This document shows, piece by piece, positions 53,616 to 63,007 of a stretch of DNA of 64,000 nt (the stretch's first letter is position 1; each line of letters starts with the position of its first letter). A program made the position numbers and the translations under genes. Below the pieces are notes generated by a model. That model had not been told where the DNA came from. It did not search any database and was given only the letters and a program-made list of their open reading frames with translations. This DNA is from UBA4744 sp963723165. Lineage in GTDB: Bacteria; Actinomycetota; Acidimicrobiia; Spongiisociales; UBA4744. The stretch is taken from positions 1 to 64,000 of the forward strand of contig CAVRPP010000013.1 in NCBI GenBank assembly GCA_963723165.1. Direction: 5' to 3'.

Positions 53616-55118
53616 ATGGAGTGGCGTCATCGCGAATCCTTCACATGGGCCACCGTGCTGGCCTTGACCGTCGTCAGCCTGGCCGCCTGCACCGGACCGC
53701 CCGCTGTCCCGGCCGCGGAAGATCCGTTCGGTGTTGCGTGGGATGACCGGTCCGCATTCCAACAAGGGCTTGTGGGGACGACAGAAATCGAGGGCCTGGT
53801 TGGGGCCACCGTCTACCACATCGACGTGGTGATCAACCCCGAATTGGATGGTCTCATCGGTCGTGAGTGGGTCCAGTACACAAACCGGGAAACGGAATCC
53901 CTGGAGGAGATCTACCTGCAACTGTTCGCCAATGCCACCGGCGCCGACATGGCAGTTTCCTCCCTCTCGATAGCAGGTACCGAGATCGTCCCGGTCCTGG
54001 AGTGGTCGGATACGGCGCTCAGGGTCGCGCTCCCGACGGCCTTGCCGCCAGGTGAGGCAGTCACCGTGCAGGTGGATTTCGACATCCGCTTCGGCCAAGA
54101 GGGGGTCGGCAGCCGTGGTGTGCTCGGGTACTTCGACGAGTTCTTGCTACTCGACGGCTTCTACCCGGTTGTTCTGGTCTTCGACGATGAAGGCTGGAAC
54201 GTGCAGGAACTCGTACCGATTGGTGACATGACCTATCTCGATGCTTCGTTCTTCTTGGTGCGTTTGACCGCGCCACGTGATCTCGATCTTGTTGCAACTG
54301 GAACCGAGGTCGAACGGGATCGCGCCGGACGAGATCAGGTGGTCACATTTGCCGCCGGACCCGCCAGAGATTTCTCCGTGGCGGCCGCCCCCGACCTCGG
54401 CCTATTCCGCGAGCGGGCGGGGGAGACGGTCATCAACAGCTATGCCCGGTCAGAGGACAGCGACGGAGCAGAAACCGCTCTGCGCTTTGCCGTTGATGCG
54501 CTGACGTTGTTCCACCAGCGCTTCGGTCCTTACCCTTATACCGAGTTTGATGTGATCGGCACCCCCATGCAGTTCCTCGGTATCGAATACCCGGGAATGA
54601 CCACGATTTCACGTGCCATGTACGACCTCGAATCCTTCGTCGCGGACCTGCCGGCGGCGGTCATGCTCGAAGGCACAGTCGTGCACGAGGTTGCTCACCA
54701 GTGGTTCTACAACGTCGTCGGCAACGACCAGCTTGATGAGCCCTGGCTCGACGAGGCCCTCGCCCAGTTCCTCACCGGGCTCTATTACCGGGAGGTCTAC
54801 GGCGACCAAGCGGAACAGGAGTACCGCCGGTCCTGGGTCTCCAGATGGGATCGCATCCAGAGTGAGCTGATCCCCATTGGCCTTTCGACCAGTCGGTACG
54901 CCGCAGAGGAATACTCGCCCATCGTGTACGGGCGCGGCCCGCTGTTCTTGTCCGAACTGGAGGATCGGATGGGGCGGGAGGAATTTGCAGGGTTTCTCCG
55001 CGACTACGTGAAGACCAACCGCTGGGGGATAGCCACCGGCGATGGCTTCCGTGCTCTGGCCGAACAGCACTGTGGATGCGACCTCGGTGAGGTCTTTGCG
55101 ACCTGGGTGGACGGTTGA
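53616..55118 (+). CDS. M1-family (aminopeptidase N-like) zinc metallopeptidase, lipoprotein
   Basis: 500 residues. Signal peptide with lipobox SLAAC (Cys25). The N-terminal beta domain (YHIDVVINPELDGLIGREWV) precedes the catalytic domain: GIEYPGMTTIS resembles the GxMEN exopeptidase block but lacks its Asn, HEVAHQWFYNVVGND is the HExxH zinc site and WLDEALAQFLTGLYY supplies the third zinc ligand Glu. The C-terminal helical domain is truncated relative to full 850-residue M1 enzymes. Anchored on the outer face of the membrane. ATG 53616 has TAGCGT at 53602-53607; leaderless. Confidence 0.88.
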   Translation: MEWRHRESFTWATVLALTVVSLAACTGPPAVPAAEDPFGVAWDDRSAFQQGLVGTTEIEGLVGATVYHIDVVINPELDGLIGREWVQYTNRETESLEEIYLQLFANATGADMAVSSLSIAGTEIVPVLEWSDTALRVALPTALPPGEAVTVQVDFDIRFGQEGVGSRGVLGYFDEFLLLDGFYPVVLVFDDEGWNVQELVPIGDMTYLDASFFLVRLTAPRDLDLVATGTEVERDRAGRDQVVTFAAGPARDFSVAAAPDLGLFRERAGETVINSYARSEDSDGAETALRFAVDALTLFHQRFGPYPYTEFDVIGTPMQFLGIEYPGMTTISRAMYDLESFVADLPAAVMLEGTVVHEVAHQWFYNVVGNDQLDEPWLDEALAQFLTGLYYREVYGDQAEQEYRRSWVSRWDRIQSELIPIGLSTSRYAAEEYSPIVYGRGPLFLSELEDRMGREEFAGFLRDYVKTNRWGIATGDGFRALAEQHCGCDLGEVFATWVDG

Positions 55119-55299
55119 AGCCAGGAAGGTGATTTCACCGGGAAACTGCGTGGTGGGCTGCAGGAAGTCGGTCGCTCTCCAGGCGATTGCGGCTGCGCAA
55201 GGCTGCCGGACTTCTTAGTTCTGACCTTCTCAGGTATCGTCCTGATCGTCCGGCGGGGAGCAGTTTCTGGCTGATCAGGCTGATTTCGAGAAAGACGCG

Positions 55300-55848
55300 A
55301 TGGAGTTTGCGCCGCAGCTGTATTCGGCGGCGCTCCGCATGACGCGCAATGCGGCCGATGCTGAGGATGTGGTGCAGGAAACATACCTGAAGGCCTATCG
55401 GGCGTACCACACGTTTCAAGCGGGAACCAACCTGAAAGCGTGGCTGTATCGGATCCTCACCAACACCTACATAAACCGGTACCGCAAGCAAGTGCGCCGG
55501 CCCAATGAGGTGGAATTCGGTGAGGTTGAAGACCTGTATCTCTACAAACGAATGGGCGCGGTCGAGTCGGGGCGCGCCGCCAGAAGTGCCGAAGATCAGG
55601 TTCTCGAGCACTTCGTAGATGCCGACGTGAAAGCGGCAGTCGAGGAACTTCCCGAACACTTCCGGATGCCTGTCCTGCTGGCCGACGTGGAGGGGTTTTC
55701 CTACAAAGAGATTGCCGAGATCCTGGACGTCCCCATCGGGACGGTGATGTCGCGTCTCCATAGGGGAAGAAAGGCACTCCAAAAAGCGTTATGGGTGTTT
55801 GCGGAGGAACACGGTCTGACGGGAGAACAGGTGGCAGGAGATGACTAA
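55300..55848 (+). CDS. SigR/SigH-like ECF sigma factor
   Basis: 182 residues from ATG 55300. Region 2: PQLYSAALRMTRNAADAEDV followed by VQETYLKAYRAYHTF, NLKAWLYRILTNTYINRYRK; region 4: ELPEHFRMPVLLADVEGFSY and KEIAEILDVPIGTVMSRLHR. This group directs the thiol-oxidative stress response. An in-frame upstream segment (LADQADFEKDA) resembles the family N-terminus, so a non-ATG start a few codons earlier is possible. Next gene overlaps by 8 bases and is a zinc anti-sigma. Confidence 0.92.
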   Translation: MEFAPQLYSAALRMTRNAADAEDVVQETYLKAYRAYHTFQAGTNLKAWLYRILTNTYINRYRKQVRRPNEVEFGEVEDLYLYKRMGAVESGRAARSAEDQVLEHFVDADVKAAVEELPEHFRMPVLLADVEGFSYKEIAEILDVPIGTVMSRLHRGRKALQKALWVFAEEHGLTGEQVAGDD

Positions 55849-56089
55849 GCACAACTGCGAAGACGCTGTAGCGCACATCTACTTCTACCTCGACGACGAG
55901 ATCGGATGGTTCAGGAAAGTTCGGATCAAGCGCCACCTGAAGAAGTGCCCCCCCTGCGAGGGCGCCTTCGGGTTTGAACACAACCTGAAGGCCATCGTGC
56001 GTGAGCGCCTCCGCGAGGAACCGCAACCGGAAGTGATGGACAGGCTGCGCACCTACCTGAGAGAAAACGAGTCCGGCTTCGGGAATTAG
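55841..56089 (+). CDS. Zinc-binding anti-sigma factor (RsrA/ZAS type)
   Basis: 82 residues. The HxxxCxxC motif HLKKCPPC is present, with an N-terminal Cys (NCEDAVAHIYFYLDDEI) in the position of the redox-sensing Cys of RsrA. The C-terminal extra Cys pair of mycothiol-system RsrA proteins is absent, the sequence ending ERLREEPQPEVMDRLRTYL. Holds the upstream sigma factor inactive until disulfide formation releases zinc (known mechanism in Streptomyces). ATG overlaps the sigma stop. Confidence 0.88.
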   Translation: MTKHNCEDAVAHIYFYLDDEIGWFRKVRIKRHLKKCPPCEGAFGFEHNLKAIVRERLREEPQPEVMDRLRTYLRENESGFGN

Positions 56090-56131
56090 TCACTCGCCCC
56101 GATTCACAGCTGCGGGTAGTCTGTAGCGGCC

Positions 56132-56443
56132 ATGTCAAACCTCCAGCGTCGATCAACGGTCTTTGCCCTCATCGGTCTCCTCGTCATGGTGCTGGCTCCG
56201 GCCGGGAAAGCGCAGGAGGCCCCGACCGATTCAACGGCTCCTGCCGAAGAACCCGCCGTGGTCGTCGACATTCCCGAACCTGCGGTCGAGGTCAATCCGG
56301 CGGCTCCTGCGGAGGTCGAGCAGGCATGGACGTTCCGGTATTTGATTCCGACCTCCCTCGTCATAGCTCTACTGGTCGTCGTCGGCAGCATCGTGGCGTA
56401 TTTTCTCAAGGTGGTGCGGACCAGGTACCGGCTGATCCAGTGA
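56132..56443 (+). CDS. Small secreted/membrane protein with Pro/Ala-rich linker
   Basis: 103 residues: signal peptide (STVFALIGLLVMVLAPAGKAQ), an acidic Ala/Pro/Val linker of about 45 residues (APAEEPAVVVDIPEPAVEV), and a C-terminal membrane helix (YLIPTSLVIALLVVVGSIVAYFL split across residues 70-92) with a short basic tail. No domain recognised. TAGTCT at 56117-56122 points to a leaderless start. Its stop overlaps the next gene start, so it is co-translated with the DUF2342 metalloprotease. Confidence 0.75.
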   Translation: MSNLQRRSTVFALIGLLVMVLAPAGKAQEAPTDSTAPAEEPAVVVDIPEPAVEVNPAAPAEVEQAWTFRYLIPTSLVIALLVVVGSIVAYFLKVVRTRYRLIQ

Positions 56444-57495
56444 GCGGCCAGATTCCCTGGTCGTCTGCTGCCGGAATTGCGGGGAGAGTGGCCGGCCACT
56501 ATCCGCTGGGCGGCACCTATCACGAGCGCCTGCTGCGGAGCCAGGCTCCCGAATTTGTTGATCGGGCCGGCCGGCTCGTTGTGGAAGAGACCGGCCTGAC
56601 CGGCCCGGGCGTGCCGACCGTGGCGGTTGTGTCCCGTCTGGAATGGGCCGAACAGAACATCCGGTTCTTCACGAAGATGCTGGAACCGGCCGAAGAGCGC
56701 TTGACCGAGCGGTTCCGGGAGTCCGGTTTGATTGGCAAAGCTGCTGCCCGTACTTCCCAGCGCCTCGTTGCGGCCGAGATGGGAGCACTGCTGGGCTTCA
56801 TGGCTCGTCGCGTGCTGGGCCAGTACGAATTGGTGTTGCCGGCCGACGAGGAAAACGATGGAGACACGGTCTATCTCGTCGGCGAGAACGTCCTGAGTCT
56901 CGAGCGTACGCATCAGTTCCGTCCCCTCGAATTCCGCTTCTGGTTGGCGCTGCACGAGTGCACGCACCGGTTGCAGTTCGTAGGAATCCCCTGGATGCAG
57001 GACTACTTTCTGGGGCTCGTTCAGAAGCTGGTCGCGACTGCTCAACCTGAACCGGGCCGGTTCGGGAGGCTGGTAGCCGAGGCGCGGACCGCCGCCTCCG
57101 AAGGTCGTCCTCTGGTCGGAGATACGGGTCTGTTGGGTTTGTTTGCATCCGATGACCAGCGAGCCATGCTGGATCAGGTTCAGGCCTTGATGTCATTCCT
57201 GGAGGGACACGGTCACGTCGTAATGGATCGCATCGGTAGTCGCGTCCTCGTCACACAGCGGCGAATGTCGGACACGTTGAAGAATCGTCGTAAAGATCCA
57301 CGCACTGCGGCTTTCTATCGCTTGACCGGCCTCGAAATGAAGATGCGACAGTACGAGCTCGGTGAACAGTTTGTGCTCGGCGTCGAACGTCGAGCCGGGT
57401 GGGCAGCGCTGGATCACGCTTGGGAAAGCCCGGATCATCTGCCGACCCTGGAAGAGATCGAGCATCCGGAACGATGGCTGGCTCGCGTCGCCTGA
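56440..57495 (+). CDS. Zinc-dependent metalloprotease of the DUF2342 family
   Basis: 351 residues from GTG 56440. Matches the actinobacterial DUF2342/'F420-biosynthesis-associated' family (Rv3626c position): helical start IPWSSAAGIAGRVAGHYPLG, EWAEQNIRFFTKMLEP, and the zinc motif HECTH in LHECTHRLQFVGIPWM. Usual size is about 350-450. Located immediately before tilS, as in mycobacteria. Substrate unknown; the F420 label is historical. Confidence 0.9.
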   Translation: MSGQIPWSSAAGIAGRVAGHYPLGGTYHERLLRSQAPEFVDRAGRLVVEETGLTGPGVPTVAVVSRLEWAEQNIRFFTKMLEPAEERLTERFRESGLIGKAAARTSQRLVAAEMGALLGFMARRVLGQYELVLPADEENDGDTVYLVGENVLSLERTHQFRPLEFRFWLALHECTHRLQFVGIPWMQDYFLGLVQKLVATAQPEPGRFGRLVAEARTAASEGRPLVGDTGLLGLFASDDQRAMLDQVQALMSFLEGHGHVVMDRIGSRVLVTQRRMSDTLKNRRKDPRTAAFYRLTGLEMKMRQYELGEQFVLGVERRAGWAALDHAWESPDHLPTLEEIEHPERWLARVA

Positions 57496-58807
57496 CCGAC
57501 CTGAGCGAGGCCGTCCTCGCTCGCGTCGAAGAACATCTGCCGGAGGGACGCCTTGTCGTCGCCCTGAGTGGTGGCGCCGATAGCGCCGTTTGCGCCTGGG
57601 CGGCCGTCCGTTTGGGAGCCGACGTGCGGACCGTCCACGTCGACCACGGGTGGCCGGCTTCAGGGGGGTTGCGCCGGGCTGCACAGGCGGTAGCGGGGAA
57701 CCTGGCGGTCGACTTTCTGGCGGTCCCGACGCACCCATACCCCGGACCAACGGCGGAGGGGCAGGCCAGGATGGTTCGCTACGCCGCTCTCGAAAACGAA
57801 TTGGATGAAGACGAGTGGTTGCTGACCGGGCACACGATGGACGATCATGCCGAAACCGTCCTCGGCAATCTCGTGCGGGGAGCCGGGTCGGCCGGTTTGT
57901 CTGGCATTCCGCGAAAAGAGGTCGAATCGTGCGCCCTCTTCTGGATGTCTCTCGCACGGAGACCCGCGAACTGGCGGCGCTGCTGGGTCTGCCCTGGGCA
58001 GACGATCCAACCAATCTGGATGGTTCGCTCCGTCGCAATGCTCTCCGACTTGACCTCATTCCCTACGTCGAAAGCCACTTCAATCCATCGTTTCGCTCGG
58101 CCCTGATCAGATTGGCGTCCTCGCTCGCGATCGACGAGGAGCACCTCGAGAAGGAGGCGCTCACCGTACCGGTCGAAGTTGGCCCTTCGAATGTGCGTTT
58201 GCCGGCCGCCCGGTTGGCAACTGCGCCCCGTCCGATCGCCGCCCGGGCCGTCCGCCGAGCCCTGCGAGCCGCGCGCGACGACGGGTATCCGGGTTCGGCG
58301 GCCGAGGTGGTCGCGGTCCTTGTGGTTGCAGGCGGGGGTCCGCCTACCGAGTTGGCAGGTCCCATTCGGGTTGAGCGGGACGGCCCCTGGTTGACGCTGA
58401 GAAAGCCTGAGGAAGTAGGGGCCCCCCCGGCGCAGGATTGGGCACTGCCCGGGAGGGTTCGATTCGGATCCTGGACACTCGAAGCGTGGGTGGAGGAGAT
58501 CCCGCCCCGGGTGTTTCCGCTGTCGGCCTTCGCCGAGGTATTCGATGCCGACCAGGTACCGGACTCGGCCGTCGTGCGGAGCGCACTACCCGGTGACGGA
58601 ATCGCCATTGTTGGAGGCACCAAGCCGCTGTCGGCTGTTTTCGGTGAAGCCCGGGTCGCTGCAGCCGAACGGCCGCGGTGGCCCGTGGTAGCCGCTGCCG
58701 GAGACGTGATCTGGGTTCCCGGGGTGCGGCGGGCCGACGCCGGTTGGGTGGAGAAGGCTACGACACGCTACCTTTGGGTGCGCGCCGAATTGGAGGGATC
58801 TTCGTGA
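57474..58807 (+). CDS. tilS: tRNA(Ile)-lysidine synthetase, with a one-base frameshift
   Basis: N-type ATP-PPase that converts C34 of tRNA-Ile(CAU) to lysidine. From ATG 57474: SGGADS P-loop at 32-37, VHVDHGWPASGGLRRAAQAV, LLTGHTMDDHAETVLGNLVRGAGSAGLSGIPRK (in pieces). The frame breaks in the AAAA run at about 57917-57920; one extra A restores KRGRIVRPLLDVSRTETREL, and the second part continues through DDPTNLDGSLRRNALRLDLIP and a TilS C-terminal domain to 58807. Essential in most bacteria, so a sequencing error is likely. Start overlaps the protease gene by 22 bases. Confidence 0.92.
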
Positions 58808-59331
58808 ACGTGGAGAGGGTGCTGATCTCAGCCGAGGAGATCGCAACGAAGCTGGCGGAAATGGGCCGGGCCATAACAGCCGACTACCAGGACAAAGACT
58901 TGCTGATCGTGGGAGTCTTGAAAGGCGCGTTTCTCGTGATGGCCGACCTGGCGCGCCAAATCGAACTTCCCGTCGAGTTCGACTTCATGGCCGTTTCTTC
59001 CTACGGCGCCGCCACCCAGACATCCGGCGTTGTCCGGATCCTGAAAGATCTCGACCAGGAGATCGCCGGCCGGCACGTGCTCATCGTCGAGGACATCATC
59101 GATTCGGGACTGACCCTCAATTACCTCCTGAAGAGTTTGCGGGTTCGCCGTCCGGAATCGCTCGAAGTAGCCGCCCTTCTGGTCAAGGAAGGCATCCAGC
59201 GGACCCCGCTCGAAGTCAAGTACACCGGGTTCACGATCGGGCCCGAATTCGTGATCGGCTATGGACTCGACTACGCAGGCAAGTTCCGCAATCTGCCCTA
59301 CATCGGTGTCATGGACGAAAGCTCTCTCTAG
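58804..59331 (+). CDS. hpt: Hypoxanthine-guanine phosphoribosyltransferase
   Basis: 175 residues from GTG 58804 overlapping the tilS stop. PRPP-binding motif VLIVEDIIDSGLTLNYLL, flexible loop region SSYGAATQTSGVV, base-binding end GYGLDYAGKFRNLPYIGV. Salvages hypoxanthine and guanine to IMP and GMP. The tilS-hpt-ftsH order is widely conserved. Confidence 0.95.
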   Translation: MNVERVLISAEEIATKLAEMGRAITADYQDKDLLIVGVLKGAFLVMADLARQIELPVEFDFMAVSSYGAATQTSGVVRILKDLDQEIAGRHVLIVEDIIDSGLTLNYLLKSLRVRRPESLEVAALLVKEGIQRTPLEVKYTGFTIGPEFVIGYGLDYAGKFRNLPYIGVMDESSL

Positions 59332-59375
59332 GACACTTCCTCCCCCGGGCGAACGAAGTGAGCATTGAGGGGAGA

Positions 59376-59397
59376 GTCGAGCCTGAGGAGGCTCGAC
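59376..59397 (+). terminator. 8-bp perfect hairpin in the hpt-ftsH gap
   Basis: GTCGAGCC (59376-59383) and GGCTCGAC (59390-59397) with a 6-nt loop, 45 bases after the hpt stop. No T tract follows. The 288-base gap (59332-59619) also contains TTGACA at 59466 and a short repeated GATTACTGATTACTGATAAC tract; no gene is seen. Confidence 0.4.
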
Positions 59398-59619
59398 GGA
59401 GGGGGTTCGCTCCCAGCAACGAGGCCCGGAGTGAGTCAAGAGCGCTGACCTTGCAGTGCTCAGTCTTGACAACGGACAGCTGATTACTGATTACTGATAA
59501 CTCGCACTGTGGCATACCTCCAGAAACGGCATACCATGGTCTCAACTACCGGTTTGCGCCCATCACAGACAGTGATACGGTGATGCCCGGGCAACGCAGC
59601 TAACTCGGCAAGGAGTGTC

Positions 59620-61542
59620 TTGACCCGCACGTTCCGCTCCATTTTGATCTACGGGGTGATAGCGCTCGTCATGCTGATCGTGTTGCAGCAGATGATGGGT
59701 AGCGTCGCTCAACCGGAGGAGATCTCGTACAGCGAGTTCTGGGACCGGGTCGAGAATGGTCAGGTGGAATCAGCCCTGCTGATGACCAAGTCCAACGTGG
59801 TCACGGGCCAGTTCATCGACACTCCGGGAGACGACCCCGACTACCGGATCGAGTATCCCCCGGAAGAGGAGGACGAACTGTCCGCCCGCCTACGCGGGGC
59901 AGGTGTCGAAGTCGACATCGACGGAGAACCAGCCGGGATCTGGGAGATCTTGTTGAGCTTCCTCCCGTGGCTGTTCCTGATCGGGTTCATGGTCTTCATC
60001 TTCATGCAGATGCAGGGCAGCGGTAATCGTGTCATGCAGTTCGGTAAGTCCCGTGCCAAGCAGGTCACCAAGGACATGCCCAAGGTCACCTTCCAGGACG
60101 TTGCCGGCCTCGACGAAGCCATCGAAGAGTTGGAAGAGCTCAAAGAATTCTTACAGAACCCCGACAAGTTCCGGGCCATGGGAGCCAAGATCCCGAAAGG
60201 GGTTCTGCTGTTCGGCCCGCCCGGTACGGGCAAGACGTTGCTGGCCAGGGCCGTTGCCGGCGAGGCAGGCGTGCCCTTCTTCACGATCTCTGGGTCCGAC
60301 TTTGTCGAGATGTTTGTCGGAGTTGGCGCCAGCCGGGTTCGAGATTTGTTCGAGCAAGCCAAAGCGCAGGCGCCGGCGATCGTGTTCATCGACGAGATCG
60401 ATGCGGTTGGCCGCCACCGGGGTGCCGGTTTGGGCGGTGGCCACGATGAGCGTGAACAAACGCTGAACCAGTTGCTGGTCGAACTCGATGGATTCGACGT
60501 CAACAGCGGTGTCATCGTGATCGCCGGTACCAACCGGCCCGACATCCTCGACCCTGCTCTACTGCGACCGGGCCGTTTCGACCGGCAGATCGTCGTCGAT
60601 CGAGCCGACCTGGCCGGCCGCAAAGCGATACTGGCTGTGCATGCACGCGGCAAACCGCTGGGAGACGACATCGACCTCGAGGTGCTCGCCCGGCAAACCC
60701 CTGGTTTCACCGGGGCTGATCTGGCCAACCTGATCAACGAGGCCGCGATTCTGGCAGCCCGGCGCGAGAAGACGGAGATCTCGATGGACGAACTCGAGGA
60801 ATCCATTGAACGGGTCATCGCCGGCCCGGAGCGCAAAAGCCGGTTGATCTCCGAGGAAGAGAAGCTCGTTATCGCCTACCACGAGACCGGTCACGCTCTG
60901 GTCGGTTGGGCTCTCCCGATGGCCGATCCCATCCACAAAGTCACGATCATTCCGCGGGGCCGCTCCCTTGGGCATACCCAGGCCTTGCCGACCGAGGACA
61001 AATATCTAATGCGGCGCAGCGAGCTCGTCGACCAGCTCGCCATGCTGCTCGGTGGGCGAACGGCTGAAGAGCTGATCTTCGTCGATCCCACCACCGGGGC
61101 AGCCAACGACATCGAGAAGGCGACTGACATCGCCCGCAAGATGGTGATGGAATACGGCATGAGCGACCGGCTGGGGCCCATGCAATACGGACACGCCAAC
61201 GGCGAGGTGTTCCTCGGCCGGGACTACGGTCGTCAGCAGGATTACTCGGACGAGGTTGCTTCATTCATCGACGCCGAAGTTCGCAAACTGATCAGCCAGG
61301 CTCACGAAGAAGCCCGCCAGATCCTGGCGACCCATCGCGACGCTCTCGACCGCATGGCCAACGTATTGATGGAACGTGAGACCATCGACGCCGCCGAGGT
61401 AGCAGAAGTGTTTGTCGATGTTCCCAAATGGGAGCACGCTGAAAGCGGAGCGATGCGGATTCAGATCCCCAACGGCCACAACGGGGCCGCGGAGTCGGTC
61501 ATCCCCGACAGCGTTGCGGCCGCTCGCGAACCGAGTTCCTGA
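59620..61542 (+). CDS. ftsH: ATP-dependent zinc metalloprotease FtsH
   Basis: 640 residues. Two membrane helices (about 8-26 and 108-130) bracket a short extracytoplasmic domain; AAA module with Walker A GPPGTGKT at 199-206, Walker B IVFIDEIDAVGRHRG, SRH TNRPDILDPALLRPGRFDRQ; protease site HETGH at 421-425 and third zinc ligand in TTGAANDIEKAT. Degrades misfolded membrane proteins and regulatory substrates. Starts with TTG at 59620 after AAGGAG. Confidence 0.96.
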   Translation: MTRTFRSILIYGVIALVMLIVLQQMMGSVAQPEEISYSEFWDRVENGQVESALLMTKSNVVTGQFIDTPGDDPDYRIEYPPEEEDELSARLRGAGVEVDIDGEPAGIWEILLSFLPWLFLIGFMVFIFMQMQGSGNRVMQFGKSRAKQVTKDMPKVTFQDVAGLDEAIEELEELKEFLQNPDKFRAMGAKIPKGVLLFGPPGTGKTLLARAVAGEAGVPFFTISGSDFVEMFVGVGASRVRDLFEQAKAQAPAIVFIDEIDAVGRHRGAGLGGGHDEREQTLNQLLVELDGFDVNSGVIVIAGTNRPDILDPALLRPGRFDRQIVVDRADLAGRKAILAVHARGKPLGDDIDLEVLARQTPGFTGADLANLINEAAILAARREKTEISMDELEESIERVIAGPERKSRLISEEEKLVIAYHETGHALVGWALPMADPIHKVTIIPRGRSLGHTQALPTEDKYLMRRSELVDQLAMLLGGRTAEELIFVDPTTGAANDIEKATDIARKMVMEYGMSDRLGPMQYGHANGEVFLGRDYGRQQDYSDEVASFIDAEVRKLISQAHEEARQILATHRDALDRMANVLMERETIDAAEVAEVFVDVPKWEHAESGAMRIQIPNGHNGAAESVIPDSVAAAREPSS

Positions 61543-61560
61543 TCTGAAGGGCACTTCTCA

Positions 61561-62151
61561 ATGACGGCCAACGACTCCCATGGACCCCCGGACCTCGACG
61601 CCATAGCCGGGGCCGTCCGCACCATTCTGGAAGCGATCGGGGAGGATCCCGAACGGGAAGGACTGGTCGATACGCCGAAACGGGTTGCCAAGATGTATGC
61701 AGAGGTCTTCGGTGGCCTCCGCAAGGATCCCGGCGCTATCGTCGAAACGATCTTTGAAGATGAAGAACATCATGAGATCGTCATGGTGAAAGACATTCCG
61801 TTCTACTCGATGTGCGAGCACCACCTCGTTCCCTTCCATGGCCGTGCCCACGTGGCCTATACCCCGCGAGGCACCGTCACCGGACTATCCAAACTCGCCC
61901 GGCTTGTCGACACCTATGCCCGCCGCCCGCAGATGCAGGAGCGACTCACCACTCAGGTTGCCGACACTTTGATGGACACTCTGAAGCCCTACGGGGTGAT
62001 GGTGGTGGTCGAGGCGGAGCACCTCTGCATGAGCATGCGCGGCATCAAGAAACCGGGCGCGACGACAGTCACTTCCGCCGTGCGAGGCGCTTTCTGCGAG
62101 GACGCCGCGGCCCGATCGGAGGCTATGTCGCTGGTCTTCGGAGGCCGTTGA
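61561..62151 (+). CDS. folE: GTP cyclohydrolase I
   Basis: 196 residues; first step of tetrahydrofolate synthesis, GTP to dihydroneopterin triphosphate. Zinc ligands in MCEHHLVPFHGRAHVAYTP and HLCMSMRGIKKPGATT; DTPKRVAKMYAEVFGGL and GLSKLARLVDTYARRPQMQE are further family blocks. 18 bases after ftsH. Confidence 0.97.
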   Translation: MTANDSHGPPDLDAIAGAVRTILEAIGEDPEREGLVDTPKRVAKMYAEVFGGLRKDPGAIVETIFEDEEHHEIVMVKDIPFYSMCEHHLVPFHGRAHVAYTPRGTVTGLSKLARLVDTYARRPQMQERLTTQVADTLMDTLKPYGVMVVVEAEHLCMSMRGIKKPGATTVTSAVRGAFCEDAAARSEAMSLVFGGR

Positions 62152-62152
62152 T

Positions 62153-63007
62153 TTGGTTCAGTGGGCGATCCGAGACCGGGTACTTTCAACCACAGACCGC
62201 ACATTGATCATGGGGGTGGTCAACGTCACTCCCGACTCCTTCTCGGACGGGGGTCGTTTTCTGGGGTCCGACCGGGCCATTTCTCACGGACGACGTCTGC
62301 ACGCCGACGGTGCCGATCTCGTGGACGTGGGCGGTGAGTCGACCCGCCCCGGCGCAGAGGCAGTCTCCGCGACCGTAGAGATCAAACGAGTGATTCCGGC
62401 GGTTGCCGGGTTGGTCGCGGCCGGTGTCCCCGTATCCGTGGACACTTCAAAACCGGAGGTGGCGGCGGCGGCGCTGGCCGAAGGTGCAGTCGTGGTCAAC
62501 GACGTCTCGGCGTTCGGTCACCCCGATATGGCTCCGCTCGTCGCGGAAGCCGGATGTGGGGCAGTCTTGATGCACATGCCGGGGACACCGCAGGTGATGC
62601 AGGACAATCCGACCTACGGGGATGTGGTCGTCGAAGTTCGCGACTTCTTGTTGGAACGGGCCGCCGTGGCAGAACGCGCCGGGGTAGAACCGTCCCGGAT
62701 CTGCGTCGATCCGGGGATAGGATTCGGGAAGGCCCAGCGGCACAACCTGCAGCTTCTCGCCCGTCTGGATCTCCTCGTAGCAACCGGCTATCCGGTGTTG
62801 ATCGGAACATCGCGCAAGTCCTTTCTCGGGAAGATTCTCGATGAACCCGACCCTGCTGAGCGCGACGTCGCCACTGCCGCTACGGTGGCGATAGCAGCGA
62901 CCCGGGGGGCGGCCGTCGTGCGTGTCCACAACGTGGCGATGACCCGTCAGGCGGTGTTGATAGCCGATGCCATTGTCCGCTCGATCGAAGTGGAGGAAGG
63001 GCCGTGA
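62153..63007 (+). CDS. folP: Dihydropteroate synthase
   Basis: 284 residues from TTG 62153. TIM-barrel enzyme joining pABA to the pterin diphosphate. Signatures MGVVNVTPDSFSDGG and DLVDVGGESTRPGAE; DPGIGFGKAQRHNLQLL; the C-terminal RVHNVAMTRQAV carries the conserved Arg-x-His. Follows folE by one base. Confidence 0.95.
   Translation: MVQWAIRDRVLSTTDRTLIMGVVNVTPDSFSDGGRFLGSDRAISHGRRLHADGADLVDVGGESTRPGAEAVSATVEIKRVIPAVAGLVAAGVPVSVDTSKPEVAAAALAEGAVVVNDVSAFGHPDMAPLVAEAGCGAVLMHMPGTPQVMQDNPTYGDVVVEVRDFLLERAAVAERAGVEPSRICVDPGIGFGKAQRHNLQLLARLDLLVATGYPVLIGTSRKSFLGKILDEPDPAERDVATAATVAIAATRGAAVVRVHNVAMTRQAVLIADAIVRSIEVEEGP

Noticed and set aside
55119..55299. Self-regulated SigR-type promoter before the SigR-like gene
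   Set aside because: No GGAAT/C with a correctly spaced GTT was found; partial matches such as GGAAAC are not convincing.
15156..59371. Identical 15-mer AGTGAGCATTGAGGG at 15156-15170 and 59357-59371
   Set aside because: One or two identical 15-mers are expected by chance between positions in 64 kb; no longer similarity around them.
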